NCBI GenBank assembly: GCA_026120185.1
Contig: JANUWF010001217.1
Location: 2,960,001 to 3,024,000, forward strand
Length of the DNA stretch: 64,000 nt
Source of the DNA: Voacanga thouarsii
Taxonomy: Eukaryota; Streptophyta; Magnoliopsida; Gentianales; Apocynaceae
Direction: 5' to 3'
Shown here: one piece after another, positions 10,828 to 22,759 of the stretch
How positions within the stretch are numbered: position 1 is the first letter of the stretch
Layout of the letters: every line of letters begins with the position of its first letter
Made by a program: the position numbers and the translations under genes
The notes under the pieces: model-generated
Databases searched by the model: none
Told to the model about the DNA's origin: nothing
The model's input: the letters and a program-made list of their open reading frames with translations, nothing else

Positions 10828-13800
10828 ATGGACCGATCATAGATTGACTTACAAGACCGTTTAGGTGATGAATATAATAAAGGTTTGGATGCCTTTGTAG
10901 AATTTACGTTAAGAGACAAACCTAATGGATCTAAAATCTTTTGTCCTTGTATGAAGTGCTAGAATAGGTATCTTTATAGTACAATAGATGTCAAACAGCC
11001 ATGCCAAATGTAGGGTTTCATGCGTTGGTACAAAAAGTGGAGTGTTCATGGGGAAACATACTTATCTTCTCGCAATACACCTAGCAACATCCCTTCGATT
11101 GAAAATGAACATGGGAATGATATGGTTGGGATGTTTCAAGATATTGGTGGCATTAGTGACTTCGATAATGTAACTGAAGAGCTTGATGATTTGAGAGAGA
11201 TACATGAATTGTTGGGAGAGGCTAATATAGAATTGTATCCAGGTTGTACTAAATTTTCTTCACTTTTATTCATTATGAGATTATTGCATTTGAAAGTCCT
11301 GAATGGGTGGTCGAACAAATCAGTTGATATGCTACTTGAGCTTCTAACGGATGCTTTTAGTGAGATAGGAGTGAAAATTGCCAAGAATTACTACGAAGCT
11401 AGTAAAATAACGAATGTGTTAGGAAAGGAATGCAAAGTCTGGGATGCTTGTCCAAATAATTGCTTAATATATAGAGGGGAAAATGAGGCCACACAACTTT
11501 GTGAGGTATGCAATGCTCCGAGGTACAAGAAAGAGGGTAGTACAGTTGCATGCAAGAGTGTTAGGTATTTTCCGTTAACTCCAAGATTGAAGCGATTGTT
11601 CATGTCTCACAAAACTGCATCCCTTATGAGGTGGCATCAGGAATGTTGTGTGAAATATGGAGTCTACAGACACCCAGCTGATTCGAACGCTTGGAGAAAG
11701 TTTGATGAGTTGCATTTGGAATTTACAAGTGACTGCTGAAATGTTAGACTTGGATTGGCTTCGGATGGATTTAGTCAGTTTTCAAATATGCACATACCAC
11801 ATAGTACTTGGCCTTTTGTTTTAATACTATACAATTTGCCACCCTGAAGCAACTTTATTTTATTCTGTCAACTCTCATTGATGGCCTGAAGAGTCTGGGA
11901 AACAAAATTGACGTATGTTTACAACCATTGATCGAGGAGTTGAACCAATTGTGGCTTGACGGTGTGCTTACTTATGATGCTGAGGCAAAAGAGATGTTCC
12001 GTCTGCGGGCAACTATTATGTGGACCATAAGTGATTTTCCAGCGTATGGTAATCTCTCTGGCTTTAGTGTTCATAACCAGCGAGCTTATCCAATATGCGG
12101 TATCAACTGTTTATCTTACCGTTTGCCTAATGGTGGTAAATATTGTTCTTATATCATCGTAGATTTCTTCAACCATCACATAAGCTCCATAGGGACAAAG
12201 TTTCTTTTAATGGTGGAATGAAATTACGACAAGCACCAAAAAGGTGTATGGGGACAGAAATTTTGACACATCTTCAGGGTTGTTTAACAGAATATGCAGT
12301 AAATGATATGAGAATTAGAATGCAGACTGACAACGAATGGAAGTTTGGCATAAATTCTTATAATTGGAAGAAGAAGAGTATTTTTTGGGAGTTGCCATAT
12401 TGGGAGAGTAATTTGATGAGGCACAACTTGGACCCGATGCATATTGAGAAAAATTTTGCAGATAATCTGTTATTTACAATACTGGGTGATAGCACTTCTT
12501 CAAAAGATAACTTCAAAGCTCGTCAAGACCTGCAGGTAATGAATATTAGAAAGTCTTTACATCCAATTTTAAAACCATCTGGAACTGAATACAATTTGCC
12601 ATCAGCTCCTTATACAATGAGTCGGTCGGAAGTTGAAGTTTTTTTAATAGTATTAAAGGAACTGAGAGTCCCCGATGGCTATTGTTCTAATATTTCTCGA
12701 CGAGTAAACATGAGGAGAAAGACTTTGGCAGGTTTGAAGAGTCATGATTTTCACATTTTACTACAGCAATTAATCTCGTTAGTAGCCCGCACAACTTTGC
12801 CCAAGAATGTAGTGCAACTTTTGATTGAGATTGCTTCATGTTTTAGGCAGTTGTGTTCTAAAGTCAACAAAGAAAGGCATCTCGAGTATCTTCAAGACCG
12901 TTTCGCAGTTACACTTTGTCTTCTTGAAAAGACATTCATCCCTAGTTTTTTTTATATAATGGAATATTTACCGATACATTTGGTCAATAATGCATTATTA
13001 GCTGGTCCAGTTCAATGTCGATGGATGTTTCCAGTTGAAAGATACTTGAAAACTCTCAAGTGTTACGTGCGCAATCGTGCCAGACCTGAAGGTTCGATAG
13101 CCAGTAGATATTTAATGGAAGAATGTATGACATTCGTGTCGAGATATTTTGATGATATTGAGAGCAAAGAGAATAGGCCTCCAAGATATGTTGATGATGA
13201 CAACCCGATGGATAAACCAATTGGAAAAGGGATTGATGTAATATTTAATCGTTTAACATTGATGCAAGCACATCAGTGGGTTTTAGCCAACTCCGACATC
13301 CTTAAACCTTATAGAGAGTCAGTTTTCCTTTGAATTATTATCTTTCATTTTTTATGCTTCTTTTATTATAACTTCTAAATTTTCATGTGTGGTCTATTTG
13401 CAGTCTTCACATGTCTGTCATAAATAGAGAGCATCCAAGATCTCGATTACATGACAGACAATGTATTCATTCTCAAACGTTTCACAGTTGGCTAAGTCAT
13501 TATGTAAGCAAAAACATAGACAATATAGCAAGTTTTCCTCTAGAACATTTAGTCTTTATAACACTTATATTTATTATAGGTTGATGAGAATGAAGAATGC
13601 CCTGATATTCCTACTGAAGTTAAAAAGCTAGTAAATGGTCCTTTCAATCAAGGGTTGCGCTACAATGCATGCAACGTGAATGGCTTCCGATTTCGTACAA
13701 TAACATACGAGGCTAACAAGTCAACCCAAAATTCTGACGTCATGTGTAAAGCTGATACTACGAGTTATTCCAGTCCAAGAGATATGAATCCCGTAGCAAC

Positions 13801-14224
13801 TGGTGTCAATTACTATGGAGTGCTTACTGATATTATAAGGATCCGATATAGTAGTGAACTGAAATTTCTGTTATTCAAATGTGATTAGGTTGATGTTCAT
13901 CGAGGTGTTAGAGTTGACGAACTAAAGTTTACTTTGGTGAATCTGGACCGTTTGTTGTACCGAAAAAATAAAGAGATGGATGAGCCATTCATACTAGCAA
14001 ACCAAGCGGAACAAATTTGGTTTTCTCGCTGTCCTAAAGAAAGAGATTGGCATGTGGTAATGCCAATGATGAGAATAGATAATTATGATGTGTATTCAAT
14101 AGACCATGATCTAGAAACTTTTCCTGCACAGCAGTTAGATTCTCGTCCTGTTTCGCGTGAAGTAGATGCTGTATGGGTTAGAGATGGGATTTCTGGAGAA
14201 GAAGTAGATTTAGATGGAAGATGA
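10828..14224 (+). pseudogene. tnp2-type CACTA transposase (TNP2 + DUF4218 + DUF4216), broken
   Basis: The ATG at 10828 starts a transposase-associated domain (MDRS, then GSKIFCPCMKC, then GFMRWYKKWSVHGETY near 11010-11055). It is in frame with 11020-11739, though with three stops on the way, including one where the family has Trp after MDRS. The core follows: ELYPGCTKFSSLLFIMRLLH, YRGENEATQLCEVC, RYFPLTPRLKRLFMS, WTISDFPAYGNLSG, LDPMHIEKNFADNLL. DUF4218 is seen at GPVQCRWMFPVERYLKTLK (about 13000) and DUF4216 at VNYYGVLTDIIRI (about 13810). A TGA at 11737 replaces a codon inside a conserved block. Frame changes lie near 11840 and 12160. Introns fit at about 13319-13403 and 13505-13580. This enzyme would cut and join the CACTA ends; this copy cannot be translated as one protein. 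Confidence 0.9.
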
Positions 14225-14327
14225 ATACAACCTGCAATTTAAATGTACTTAAATCACTTAATCATTTACTAAATGTGCTACAGCTGTTAAAATCTTTTAC
14301 TCAATGTTAAATCTTTTTGTTTTGCAG

Positions 14328-16099
14328 ATGGTAAACAAGCGTTCTCGACGTGGATCGATGTAGGATGCCATAGCTATCTCAAGATCAGGCACTAGTTCCT
14401 CACGATGTGCAGAGACACCAACTCCAGCATACGATATTGGACAGAGATCACATACAAGTGTCCGCACAGGTTCCACAGATCAGGAATCTAATCATGCAAC
14501 AACTATACCCACTTCTGATGTAGGTCCTAGTGGCACAGGACCTTCTTCAGTGCCTCAGGTGTGCTAAGTTAATATGAAGTAAATATTATGACAAATTGAT
14601 TTATATGCGGTGACAAATTTTTTTTCTTTCTGTTGATAAGTCTGTTGATATTTCAATTAATAAGTATGTTGATATTTTGTAGGTTCCACAGCGAGAAGTT
14701 CTCGCGGGGGTGAAAAGTTACCTTCCGGATGGGGTGAGTCAGGGTTTCGAAAGTACGATGTTGGTGTTAACCAACACGGAGGGCTTGTTGGGTTAGATGC
14801 ATCTCGCTATAGTTCAGTAGTGGGCTGTTTTGCACGCATGAGCAGTAGGTTCCCTCTGAATTACAGGAATTGGCATTTCATACCTCAGAGACTTAAAGAC
14901 GAAGTTTGGCAAGAAATACAAGTAACTAATTTTATTCTAACATAGCCAAGAATGTTTTCTTCAAAAATTAACATTTTGTTTATTTAATTATTTGTTAAAA
15001 TTCGTACAAGGGCAATACTACGATGCCACCAGAAAGACGTACTGTCACAATGAAAATGATATGCGCAACATAGAAGGATTTTAAGTCGAAGTTAAAACAA
15101 AAATACTACATTCCTTTCTAGCAAAGTACAGAGCCTATTGTTTGTCAAGATAAACTGGTTGACGAAAATCAATGGAAGATGTTAGTTTATTACTGGCGTT
15201 TGGAGAATACACAGGTCGTACCATAGAAGTTGACTACTTTTATGTCTCAGAACTTATTTAATTTTTTTATATGTTAACTATTTTAAATAATCACAGATGG
15301 AGGCTGAGCAGAATAGACAAAATCAATTGCATTTGGCATATCCACCGGTTACAGGAAGAATGCCACATTCTGTTATATAGGATCAGGTATTCAGTTTATG
15401 TTATACACTATTCGGATGAAATTTATCTACTTTGCTTGAAATTTTTAACACGTCTTTATAGATGGCCTCGCAAGGCCAACCGACATCACAATATAATATG
15501 TTCCTTGCGACTCGAAGGTGGCACAGTCGGCAGGCTGATGGTTTGACTGCAGAGATGATTGTAAGTTATATTCAAATGCTAATTATTCTGAGTTATTAAA
15601 ATATGATAATGACATTACATTAACCTAATATAAATTTGATATAATGTTTTTTAATTTTGTAGGACCGATTAGAGACAGAGTGACAGGCATTGCCTGAGTC
15701 TGACCGCACAGAGGAAGCAAAGGATCATATATTTCGGCGATTGTTCGATCCAGAAACAAGAGGTCGTGTTAGGTGTAAAGGAAATGGTACAATACCAACG
15801 TTAGTCGGTCAATGATCAAGTTCTGCAGCAAATGTTGAGGAGGTCGTCAGGATTGAGATTGAGGCACGTATGCAAGATACTATGCATGCTGAGTGCAGCG
15901 TGAGCGAGAGGCTTACGAGTCACGTATAGCTACACTTCAGACTACCATGGAAGCATTATTGCGTAGATTGGATGCAGGCACATTTGATGTAGTGTCTATA
16001 CCTCTATCTAGTGCTTCTACGGCATCTCTTGGTGTTAGTTCCACTTTTCTACCTGTTAGATCAGGTGATCCTGACGAGCTTATCCATCATGATGAGTGA
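14328..16099 (+). pseudogene. tnpA-like CACTA protein (plant transposase Ptta/En/Spm type), broken
   Basis: An ATG directly after a TTTTGCAG acceptor opens MVNKRSRRGSM and is quickly stopped. Later exons read RYDVGVNQHGGLVGLDASRY and NYRNWHFIPQRLKDEVWQEI (about 14750-14920), the conserved core of the Ptta/transposase_24 family. After that come MASQGQPTSQYNMFLATRRW (about 15460) and a C-terminal coiled coil, QREREAYESRIATLQTTMEA (about 15893-15960). TnpA proteins bind the subterminal repeats and bring the ends together. Stops occur in several exons. It lies directly downstream of tnp2 on the same strand, the standard gene order. Confidence 0.75.
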
Positions 16100-16379
16100 C
16101 ATTTTGATTTTCTACTTGTTTGTATTTGTAGTACTACTTCTGTTCGATTTCTTGATATTTTTCATTTCTCACATATTTAATACTATCTTTTTTTTGGTAC
16201 TTTGAAGATTATATTTATGATTTGTCCAATGAGGATATTGCTTTTGAGTTGTTTAGCAATGAGAAGATTGTGTTTTATTACATTTGGTGTTGAATGAGTT
16301 GATTTTATTGTGTTTATCTTTAAATTGTACGTGTACAGGATCCCGTACGAATAAAAAATTATTTAAAAACTAAATCAGG

Positions 16380-16777
16380 AATAATACGACGGCTGTAGCC
16401 CTCGTATTTGCTGTGGGGAATCAAATATGACAACTGGAAGAGCCGTCGTAATTACTACCAATTATGACGGTCAGGGTAGCTGTCGTATTTGATTCGAATA
16501 AATACGATGGCTTTGGTATCCAAAAGCGACGATTTGTCAAAACCGTCACCAAAAACCATCGTTGCAAGCAAAAATGACCCTCTCCTCAAGCCGTCGTATT
16601 TAACCATCGTATTAGGCTAATACGACGATTTTGTAGCCGTTGCTGAACAAAAGCAACGAGATTAATTATAACGGCTGTGAAACCGTCGTTTAGCCGTTGT
16701 ATTTGGCTAATACGATGGCTTTCCTATCAAATACGATGGCTATGCAGCCGTCATATTTGTCCTACAATTTTGTAGTG
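16380..16777. repeat. Right subterminal repeat region of inner CACTA
   Basis: At least ten copies of AATACGACGGC/GCCGTCGTATT variants lead into the terminal TTTTGTAGTG at 16768-16777. Confidence 0.85.
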
Positions 16778-16807
16778 AATAAGTATATTTATGTGTTCGT
16801 TTTGGTA

Positions 16808-17725
16808 GTATAGGAAATTCAAGGACAAGTTGCAATCGCGTGAGCCAAGTATAACCGACCTTGAAGTTGATAGGAGATTAGAATCAGAGTTTACTTGATG
16901 GTTTAAGACTTATGTGAGTTGAACAATATATATAAATAACATTGATAAAGAAGGTGTATTAACCATATGTTTTTAATAGGTTCACAATCCACAAAATCAA
17001 GTGAATGATCAAAATCTAAAAAGCTTGGCCTAAGGACCTTCAAGACAATTGAAATATTTCCATTTCTATTTCATAAATTATTTTAGGTTCCATACACATG
17101 ATTGGTCATTTGGAAAGAAGACAGTCAATAATGGAGTTTTTGTTAAAGGCAACAGAGTTAGTGGCAACGATTATTATGGAGTCTTGAAAGAGATTATTGA
17201 ATTTCAATTCTCAGGGACTCCTTGTTTGAAAGTTGTCATATTCAAGTGTGATTGGTTTGATTTAATGCCAAATCGAGGTGTTAAAGTTCATCCATACTAC
17301 AAACTTGTTGACATTAACTACAAGAGGAATTACCCATAATATGATTAATTTGTGTTAGCTAAACAAGCATCACAAGTGTATTTCATATCCTATCTGGAGA
17401 GCAAAAGACCAAAATCTGATTAGGTATCTGTTTGTAAATTGAAAGCTTAACATGTCATTGATGCACCCATTTTTGAGAGATCATATCAGGAGGAAGTAGA
17501 TCAAATGATGACCATCAATCTATGTGTTAAGGATGATAGCATTGGAAGGTTAGAAGATGAGTCTAGTATTGGAGAGATATGAGATGTTCAAGAATCGGGA
17601 TTAATGATGGTGGAAATAGAACCAAATAATGAGAATGACGATGAAAAAGATGAATAGGAGATAAGGTCATCTATATATGATGATGTAGATGACTATTCAT
17701 CTGATGACGATGAAAGACAATAGAC
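16808..17725 (+). pseudogene. Outer CACTA tnp2-type transposase, C-terminal part (DUF4216)
   Basis: This continues the fragment at 7349-7465 on the far side of the inner element. After a TTTGGTAG acceptor the frame reads KFKDKLQSREPSITDLEVDR, then an intron, then the DUF4216-like HTHDWSFGKKTVNNGVFV and DYYGVLKEIIEFQFSG (17091-17336). An acidic tail follows, ending near 17720. Stops interrupt it at about 16897, 17030, 17337 and 17418. The inner CACTA seems to sit in or beside an intron of this gene. Confidence 0.75.
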
Positions 17726-17880
17726 TTGGCTTAAGTTTAACTAATGTATACATACAATTACTAGTTTTTGCTATCATTCATCTTATAAGCATTTTAATTT
17801 ACTTTGTACTTATAATTGTTTTATCTTTTCTTCTTTCTCATTCTGACCATATTTATATTTTTAAATAATTTTAATTATAT

Positions 17881-18880
17881 ATGGCTTCCAAAGCCTCACC
17901 CGGTGATTTGTCAGTGACTCATAAGACTACGAGAGAGGATCCAGACATTATCTCCAAGCCAAGCTCCACATATACCTACTCCAAATGGTTCTTGATTGAG
18001 CCAGTTGGTGACTCATAAGTCGTAAATTAATTCATTAATTTACGCTTATTTTGTTTATAACTTTGTTACATTCACTTATATTATAGATCTATTTTCTTGA
18101 AATAGGTTCACACATTTAGTTTGATGTATGAGGGAGATAGCTGAGATTTTTAGGAGACACAATACTAGAGTCTATACTACCTTTTCACAAGTTCTGATTG
18201 ATGTCCAAAGCCTATTTTTTTTATTTTTGGAGTGTAAGTTCGATATGTTGTTATAATTTAACTTGTTATTGTAATTATGAAGAATTTGTTATTTTTAATT
18301 AAGTTTGTTATTTTTAATATATTTTCTTAATTGTAGTTGCTTTTAATTGTTATTTTAATTCGCAATCTTTCTTCCATTGGTGCCCAAAGTATGCCGCAAG
18401 ATTTGGGCTAATTAGGAGAAGAAATGTAAGGCTAGAATTTTGAACCAGTTATGAAAGGCCTGGAAGAAGCCAGGGGCTAGATGCCCCAACTGCATTACCC
18501 CAAAGCATTGAACTACTTTAACGGAACACTGAGGGTCTGATAGGTGGCAAAATATCTCTTTCGCTACTAAGCGGAACAGATCCACTGGTGGCACGTCACA
18601 CATAGGAAGATCCATTTTATTTACCAAGCATGAGAATTAGATGGTAAGTGTAAATCCTTTTTTAGTATTCGATAAATTAATATCTAACATTTAAATTGTC
18701 TTTCAATTAGTATTTACTAATTTTTGATAAAATGCTAGTGAAGAGAGATAGGTACCGACTTTAGTTTTATTAATATCTTTAGATGGACCTACATGTTTCA
18801 GGATAGGCCCAAGAAAGGCGAGTTTGTTAGTGATCGATCATAAAGAACGATGGTAAGATTACACAATCTTATACATTTTA
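17881..18880 (+). pseudogene. Outer CACTA tnpA-like gene, 5' part, broken by a LINE
   Basis: ATG at 17881 gives MASKASPGDLSVTHKTTRED, ending in a stop at about 18016. A later exon (about 18370-18640) reads KAWKKPGARCPNCITPKHWT then HIGRSILFTKHEN, matching the plant En/Spm TnpA core in which a Trp-rich stretch precedes a HxGxSxxxxxH segment. The frame is lost at an internal stop and then at the LINE. The C-terminal coiled coil reappears at 22062. Confidence 0.65.
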
Positions 18881-19165
18881 AGTTTAATATTATTTAAGCT
18901 CAGATAAAAGAGGAGAGATGCGATAAGGCTTGTGACAGCCAGCGTAAAATATAGTCGCATCCATGACATAAACCAATTGATTGACTTCGTGGGGGCATTT
19001 CCTACTCAATAACGTGCTGCACTTTCTAGACCCGAGTGTAATGATAAATATGCGATGGTTGCTAGGTTGTTGCCCGGAAACAACGCACCATGTCGGTCCC
19101 CGGATACAGTGTCAAATATGCAAGGGTATAGGGTAAAAAAGACAGTCTATAGTGATAGGATCCGT

Positions 19166-19910
19166 CTAGCTACATGAAATATAGAATCTTTGACCGGTAG
19201 ATTGACAGAACTAGTTAAGGTAATGCAGAGGAGAAAGATTAACATTTTGTGTCTTCAAGAAACCAAATGGGTAGGTGAGAAGGCGAGAGTAATAGCTCTG
19301 TGGGGTTAAAAACTTTGGTATTTAGATAGAGTTAGGAGTAGAAATAGAGTCGGGATTATTATTGACTGAAAGTTTATTGATGATGTGGTTGAAGTATAAA
19401 GGAAGAGTGATAGGATTTTGAACATCAAGATCATGATTGGCGACGAGATTACTACTGTTATTAGTGCGTATGTGCCACAAGTAGAACTCGATGATTCGGT
19501 TAGGTAACATTTTTGCGATGATTTAGATGAGATTGTTCAGAGTGTACCGTGTGTAGAAAAGCTTTTCATTGGTGGTGATCTAAACGGACATGTGGGTACT
19601 GATCAAAGCGGGTTTGAGAATGTTCATGAAGGTCAGGGTTTCGGAGTTAGAAACGAAGCAGGAACTGCTATTCTTGACTTTGCCTTAGCCTATGATTTGA
19701 CCATAGCAAACACTTAGTTTAAGAAGAGAAATTCTCACTTAATGACCTTTAGAAGTGCGTTAAATGCCAATCAAATAGATTTCTTTATTATGAGGCGTAC
19801 ATTTCCTAGTAGTTATATGGATTGTAAAGTTATTCCAGGTGAAAGTGTAGTTACGCAACACAGGCTGTTGGTCCTCAATTTTAATTTTAGAAAAAAGAGT
19901 AAGTAGCAGA
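19166..19910 (+). pseudogene. LINE AP-endonuclease domain, broken
   Basis: Readable blocks on the plus strand include NIESLTGRLTELVKVMQRRK (19179 onward), INILCLQETKWVGEK, TVISAYVPQVELDDS, FIGGDLNGHVGTDQ, NEAGTAILDFALAYDLTIAN and QIDFFIMRR. The catalytic signatures of the exonuclease III-like fold are visible: the Glu of QETKW, the GDLNGHVG block and the late QIDF block. In-frame stops interrupt between blocks. It would nick target DNA to prime reverse transcription. Confidence 0.85.
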
Positions 19911-20297
19911 ATCTTCGGGTTGACCCTAGGATCAAGTGGTGGAAACTTCAGGGGGATAAAAGAATAGTCTTTGTCAATAAAGTACTTGAGGCAGATGACT
20001 GGTCTTCTAATATAGATTCGGATCCAGATACTATGTAGAGAAAAATGGCTTAATGTATTAGGATAATAGTTAAGGAAGTGCTTGAAGGATCTAAAGGAAA
20101 AGTACCTCTAAACAAGGGTGTGTCGTGGTCGAACAACGAAGTGAAAAAAACTATAAGGAGTAAAAGAGAATGCTATAGAAATTTAGAGAAGTGTAGGAGT
20201 GATGAGAATTTTGAGAAATACAAGGTCGCGCGAAGAAAAGCTAAAGAAGCTGTTAGAAAAGCAATATCCATAGTTTACAAAGGATTTTTATGAAAAG

Positions 20298-22034
20298 TTG
20301 GATACCAAAGATGGGGAGAAGAATATATATAGATTGGTGCATTACAAGGAGAAGAAGATGAGAAATATCGATGAGGTGAAGTGTGTAAAGCACGACAACC
20401 ACAGAGTTTTAGTTAAGGACGAAGAAATAAAGAAGAGATGGAGGTCGTATTTTGATAAGTTATTTAACAGGAGTCAAGTCCAAGTTCCAAGTGTAGGTAA
20501 CCTAACGATTTCGAACGAAGAGGTTAATCATGCATGGATTCGTCGTATTCAGAAGCATAAAGTCCGAGATGCCCTTAATAGGATGAGATCAAAAAAAGCA
20601 GTAAGACTGGATGGTATACCGATCAAGGTTTGGAAGTGTTTAGGAGAGATAGGTATTATGTGGCTGACAAGTCTGTTCAACAAGATATATAAAGTTAATA
20701 AGATGCTTATAGAATGAAGGAAGAGTACTCTGATTCCTCTGTACAAGAATAAATGAGATGTTCAAGATTGTGTCAATTACCGTAGGATTAAATTCATGAG
20801 TTATGAAGCTTTGGGAAAGAGTGATTAAACAGAGGTTACGGGACATTATACAAATTTTAGATAATTTGTTTGGTTTTATGCCTGGACATTCCACTATGGA
20901 GGCAATTCATTTATTACAGCAGATGATTGAATATTATAGAGAAAGAAAAAAAAGATTTACATATGGTATTTATTAACTTGGAGAAAGCCTATGACAAGGT
21001 GCCTAGAGAAGTAGCTTGGCGGGTGTTGGCCAAGAAAGGTATATCGTTAAAGTATATTACTCTCATTAAATATATGTATGAGGGAGCATGTACAAGTGTA
21101 AGAACTTGGCTCGGAGTGACTGCAGAGTTTCCTATTACTATTGAGGTGCATCAAGGATCAGCGCTTAGCCCGTTCCTCTTTGTAGCAGTTATGGATGAGT
21201 TAACCTGCACTATATAGGAGGCTATGCCATGGTGTATATTGTTTGTGGATGATATTGTGTTGATTGATGAGACTAGAGTCAGTGTACATGCTAAATTGGA
21301 GTTGTGGCAATAGACATTGGAATCCATGGGCTTCAAAATTAGTAGGAATAAAATAGAGTATATGGAATGCAAGTTCAGTGGTAGCAGAAATATAACCCAT
21401 AGTGTAACATTGGAAGGTAGACATATACCGCTAACTAATTGCTTCCGATATTTAGGATCTGTTATTCAGAAAGACTGAAAGCTCGATGGCGACATTACAT
21501 ACCGCGTTAAGGTGGGTTGGTTGAAATGGAGGAGTGCGACTAGTATTCTATGTGATCGTAATGTATCATTGAATCTAAAGGGAAAGGTTTACAGGACACT
21601 CGTAAGACCTGCTTTGTTATATGGCATGGAATGTTGGGCAGTTAGAAGGTGTCATATTCAAAAAATGGAAGTAGTTGAAATGCTATGGTATGGTGGATGT
21701 GTGGATATACTAGAAAAGATAGAGTCAGAAATGAGACCATTAGGAAAAAATTGGGCGTGGCATCTATTGAGAAAAAATGAGAGAAAGTCGCTTGCGTTGG
21801 TTTGGACATATTCAGAGAAGACCAAGGGATGCTCCTGTTAAGACAATGGAGAGAGAGGGGTAGGATAGGTTAGACAGAGGTAGAGAAAGACCTAAAATGA
21901 CATGGATAGAGGTGATTAGGAGAGATATGTCTTTGTTAGATTTGGATGAGACTATGACATTCGATAGAAGGAAGTGGCGAGAGAGGATTCATGTGGATGA
22001 CCACACGTTACATGACGTTGGTTCATGTAATTAA
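20298..22034 (+). pseudogene. LINE reverse transcriptase, broken
   Basis: Readable motifs are DGIPIKVWKCLGEIG (about 20610), [15 protein letters not shown] (20960-21010), [11 protein letters not shown] (about 21150-21180) and the active-site block FVDDIVLIDETR (about 21240), where the usual Ala of F/YADD is Val. GFKISRNKIEYMECKFS and VRPALLYGMECW follow. Stops at 20715, 20823, 21215, 21310 and 21476, plus frame changes, divide it. The C-terminal RMTW-type end near 21895 (PKMTWIEVIRRDM) is seen shortly before the TTG tail. Confidence 0.9.
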
Positions 22035-22061
22035 GGCTTAGTTTGTTGTTGTTGTTGTAAT

Positions 22062-22581
22062 GTCACTATCATCATGGAGCACTATACATAGCTTGATTCT
22101 CAGACAGATTCAATGAGTATAATGGCTCCAAGTAGGGTACCTGACAAGAATGCACTATTCATTAAGGCTGATGACAGAGTTTTCAAGGCTAGTATATAGA
22201 TTGGATTTTGAGTCTTCGAGGGTGAGACGGAGGTTGCAGCAGCCCATGACGTCTAAGTTGTTAACTACTTTTGCTTCGATTGATATGAGCCAGTTATAGA
22301 GAGAGTTACATACAGAAAGGAAGAAATGGGAAAAGGTCAAGCATGAGGTCCAGATATATCGGAGTCAATGCCAAAATTTGACAGATTATTTGACACTTAT
22401 GTCTTAGAATTTGAATCTACCTCCGCCACCGCTGGTGCTATCTGTTCAGGAGGATGATGCTGAGGATGAGAAGGACTTTGTCGTCAATCTTCCAGATTCA
22501 CATGCTCATCTGTCAAGTCCATTCGATCCACCCCTACCTCTTCTATTGCCTCCAACATCTGCATCGGTTGTTGCTTTGTAG
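22062..22581 (+). pseudogene. Outer CACTA tnpA-like gene, C-terminal coiled-coil exon
   Basis: The frame resumes after the LINE tail with RLDFESSRVRRRLQQP (about 22198), RELHTERKKWEKVKHEVQIY and LNLPPPPLVLSVQEDDAED, ending in a proline-rich acidic tail. It has stops at about 22196, 22298 and 22408. It is clearly the sibling of the open 150-codon frame at 36644-37096. The charged heptad-like stretch suggests a coiled coil for TnpA dimerisation. Confidence 0.8.
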
Positions 22582-22759
22582 TTCAGACATCTGGATTGTA
22601 TATCTATGTATTATTTATATTTTTAATTATCGTATTTATTTATTATACTATTTGACAGGATTTTTATTTAAATATTGTATTGGTATAATTTTTATAATTC
22701 TATCTCACTACAAGTATTTTTTTTTTTTAAAATGTATGAAAAATATCTCAAAATTATAA

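Larger units (their letters stand above)
7466..16777 (+). mobile_element. Inner CACTA (EnSpm) transposon, complete, nested
   Basis: Ends are CACTACAAAA and TTTTGTAGTG, bounded by the 3 bp duplication AAT at 7463-7465 and 16778-16780. Total length is 9312 bp. It has dense subterminal repeats of the AATACGACGGTT type at both ends, a tnp2-type gene (10828-14224) and a tnpA-like gene (14328-16099). The subterminal motif differs from that of the outer element, so this is a distinct CACTA family. Both genes carry stops or frameshifts, so the copy is probably non-autonomous, though its ends could still be mobilised. Confidence 0.93.
18905..22058 (+). mobile_element. RTE-clade non-LTR retrotransposon (LINE), degenerate
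   Basis: Order is 5' region, apurinic endonuclease (about 19170-19900), reverse transcriptase (about 20300-21900), short C-terminal region, then a (TTG)n tail at about 22042-22058. Short-period tails of this type and the plain EN-RT layout are typical of plant RTE elements. The left limit is approximate because no target duplication was identified. It lies within the tnpA-like gene of the outer CACTA, so it inserted after that element. Confidence 0.85.

Noticed and set aside
11136..11603. Minus-strand frames of 70-82 codons
   Set aside because: Shadows of the tnp2 transposase coding strand.
18412..18627. 71-codon minus-strand frame
   Set aside because: The plus strand here encodes the conserved TnpA core; the minus frame is its shadow.
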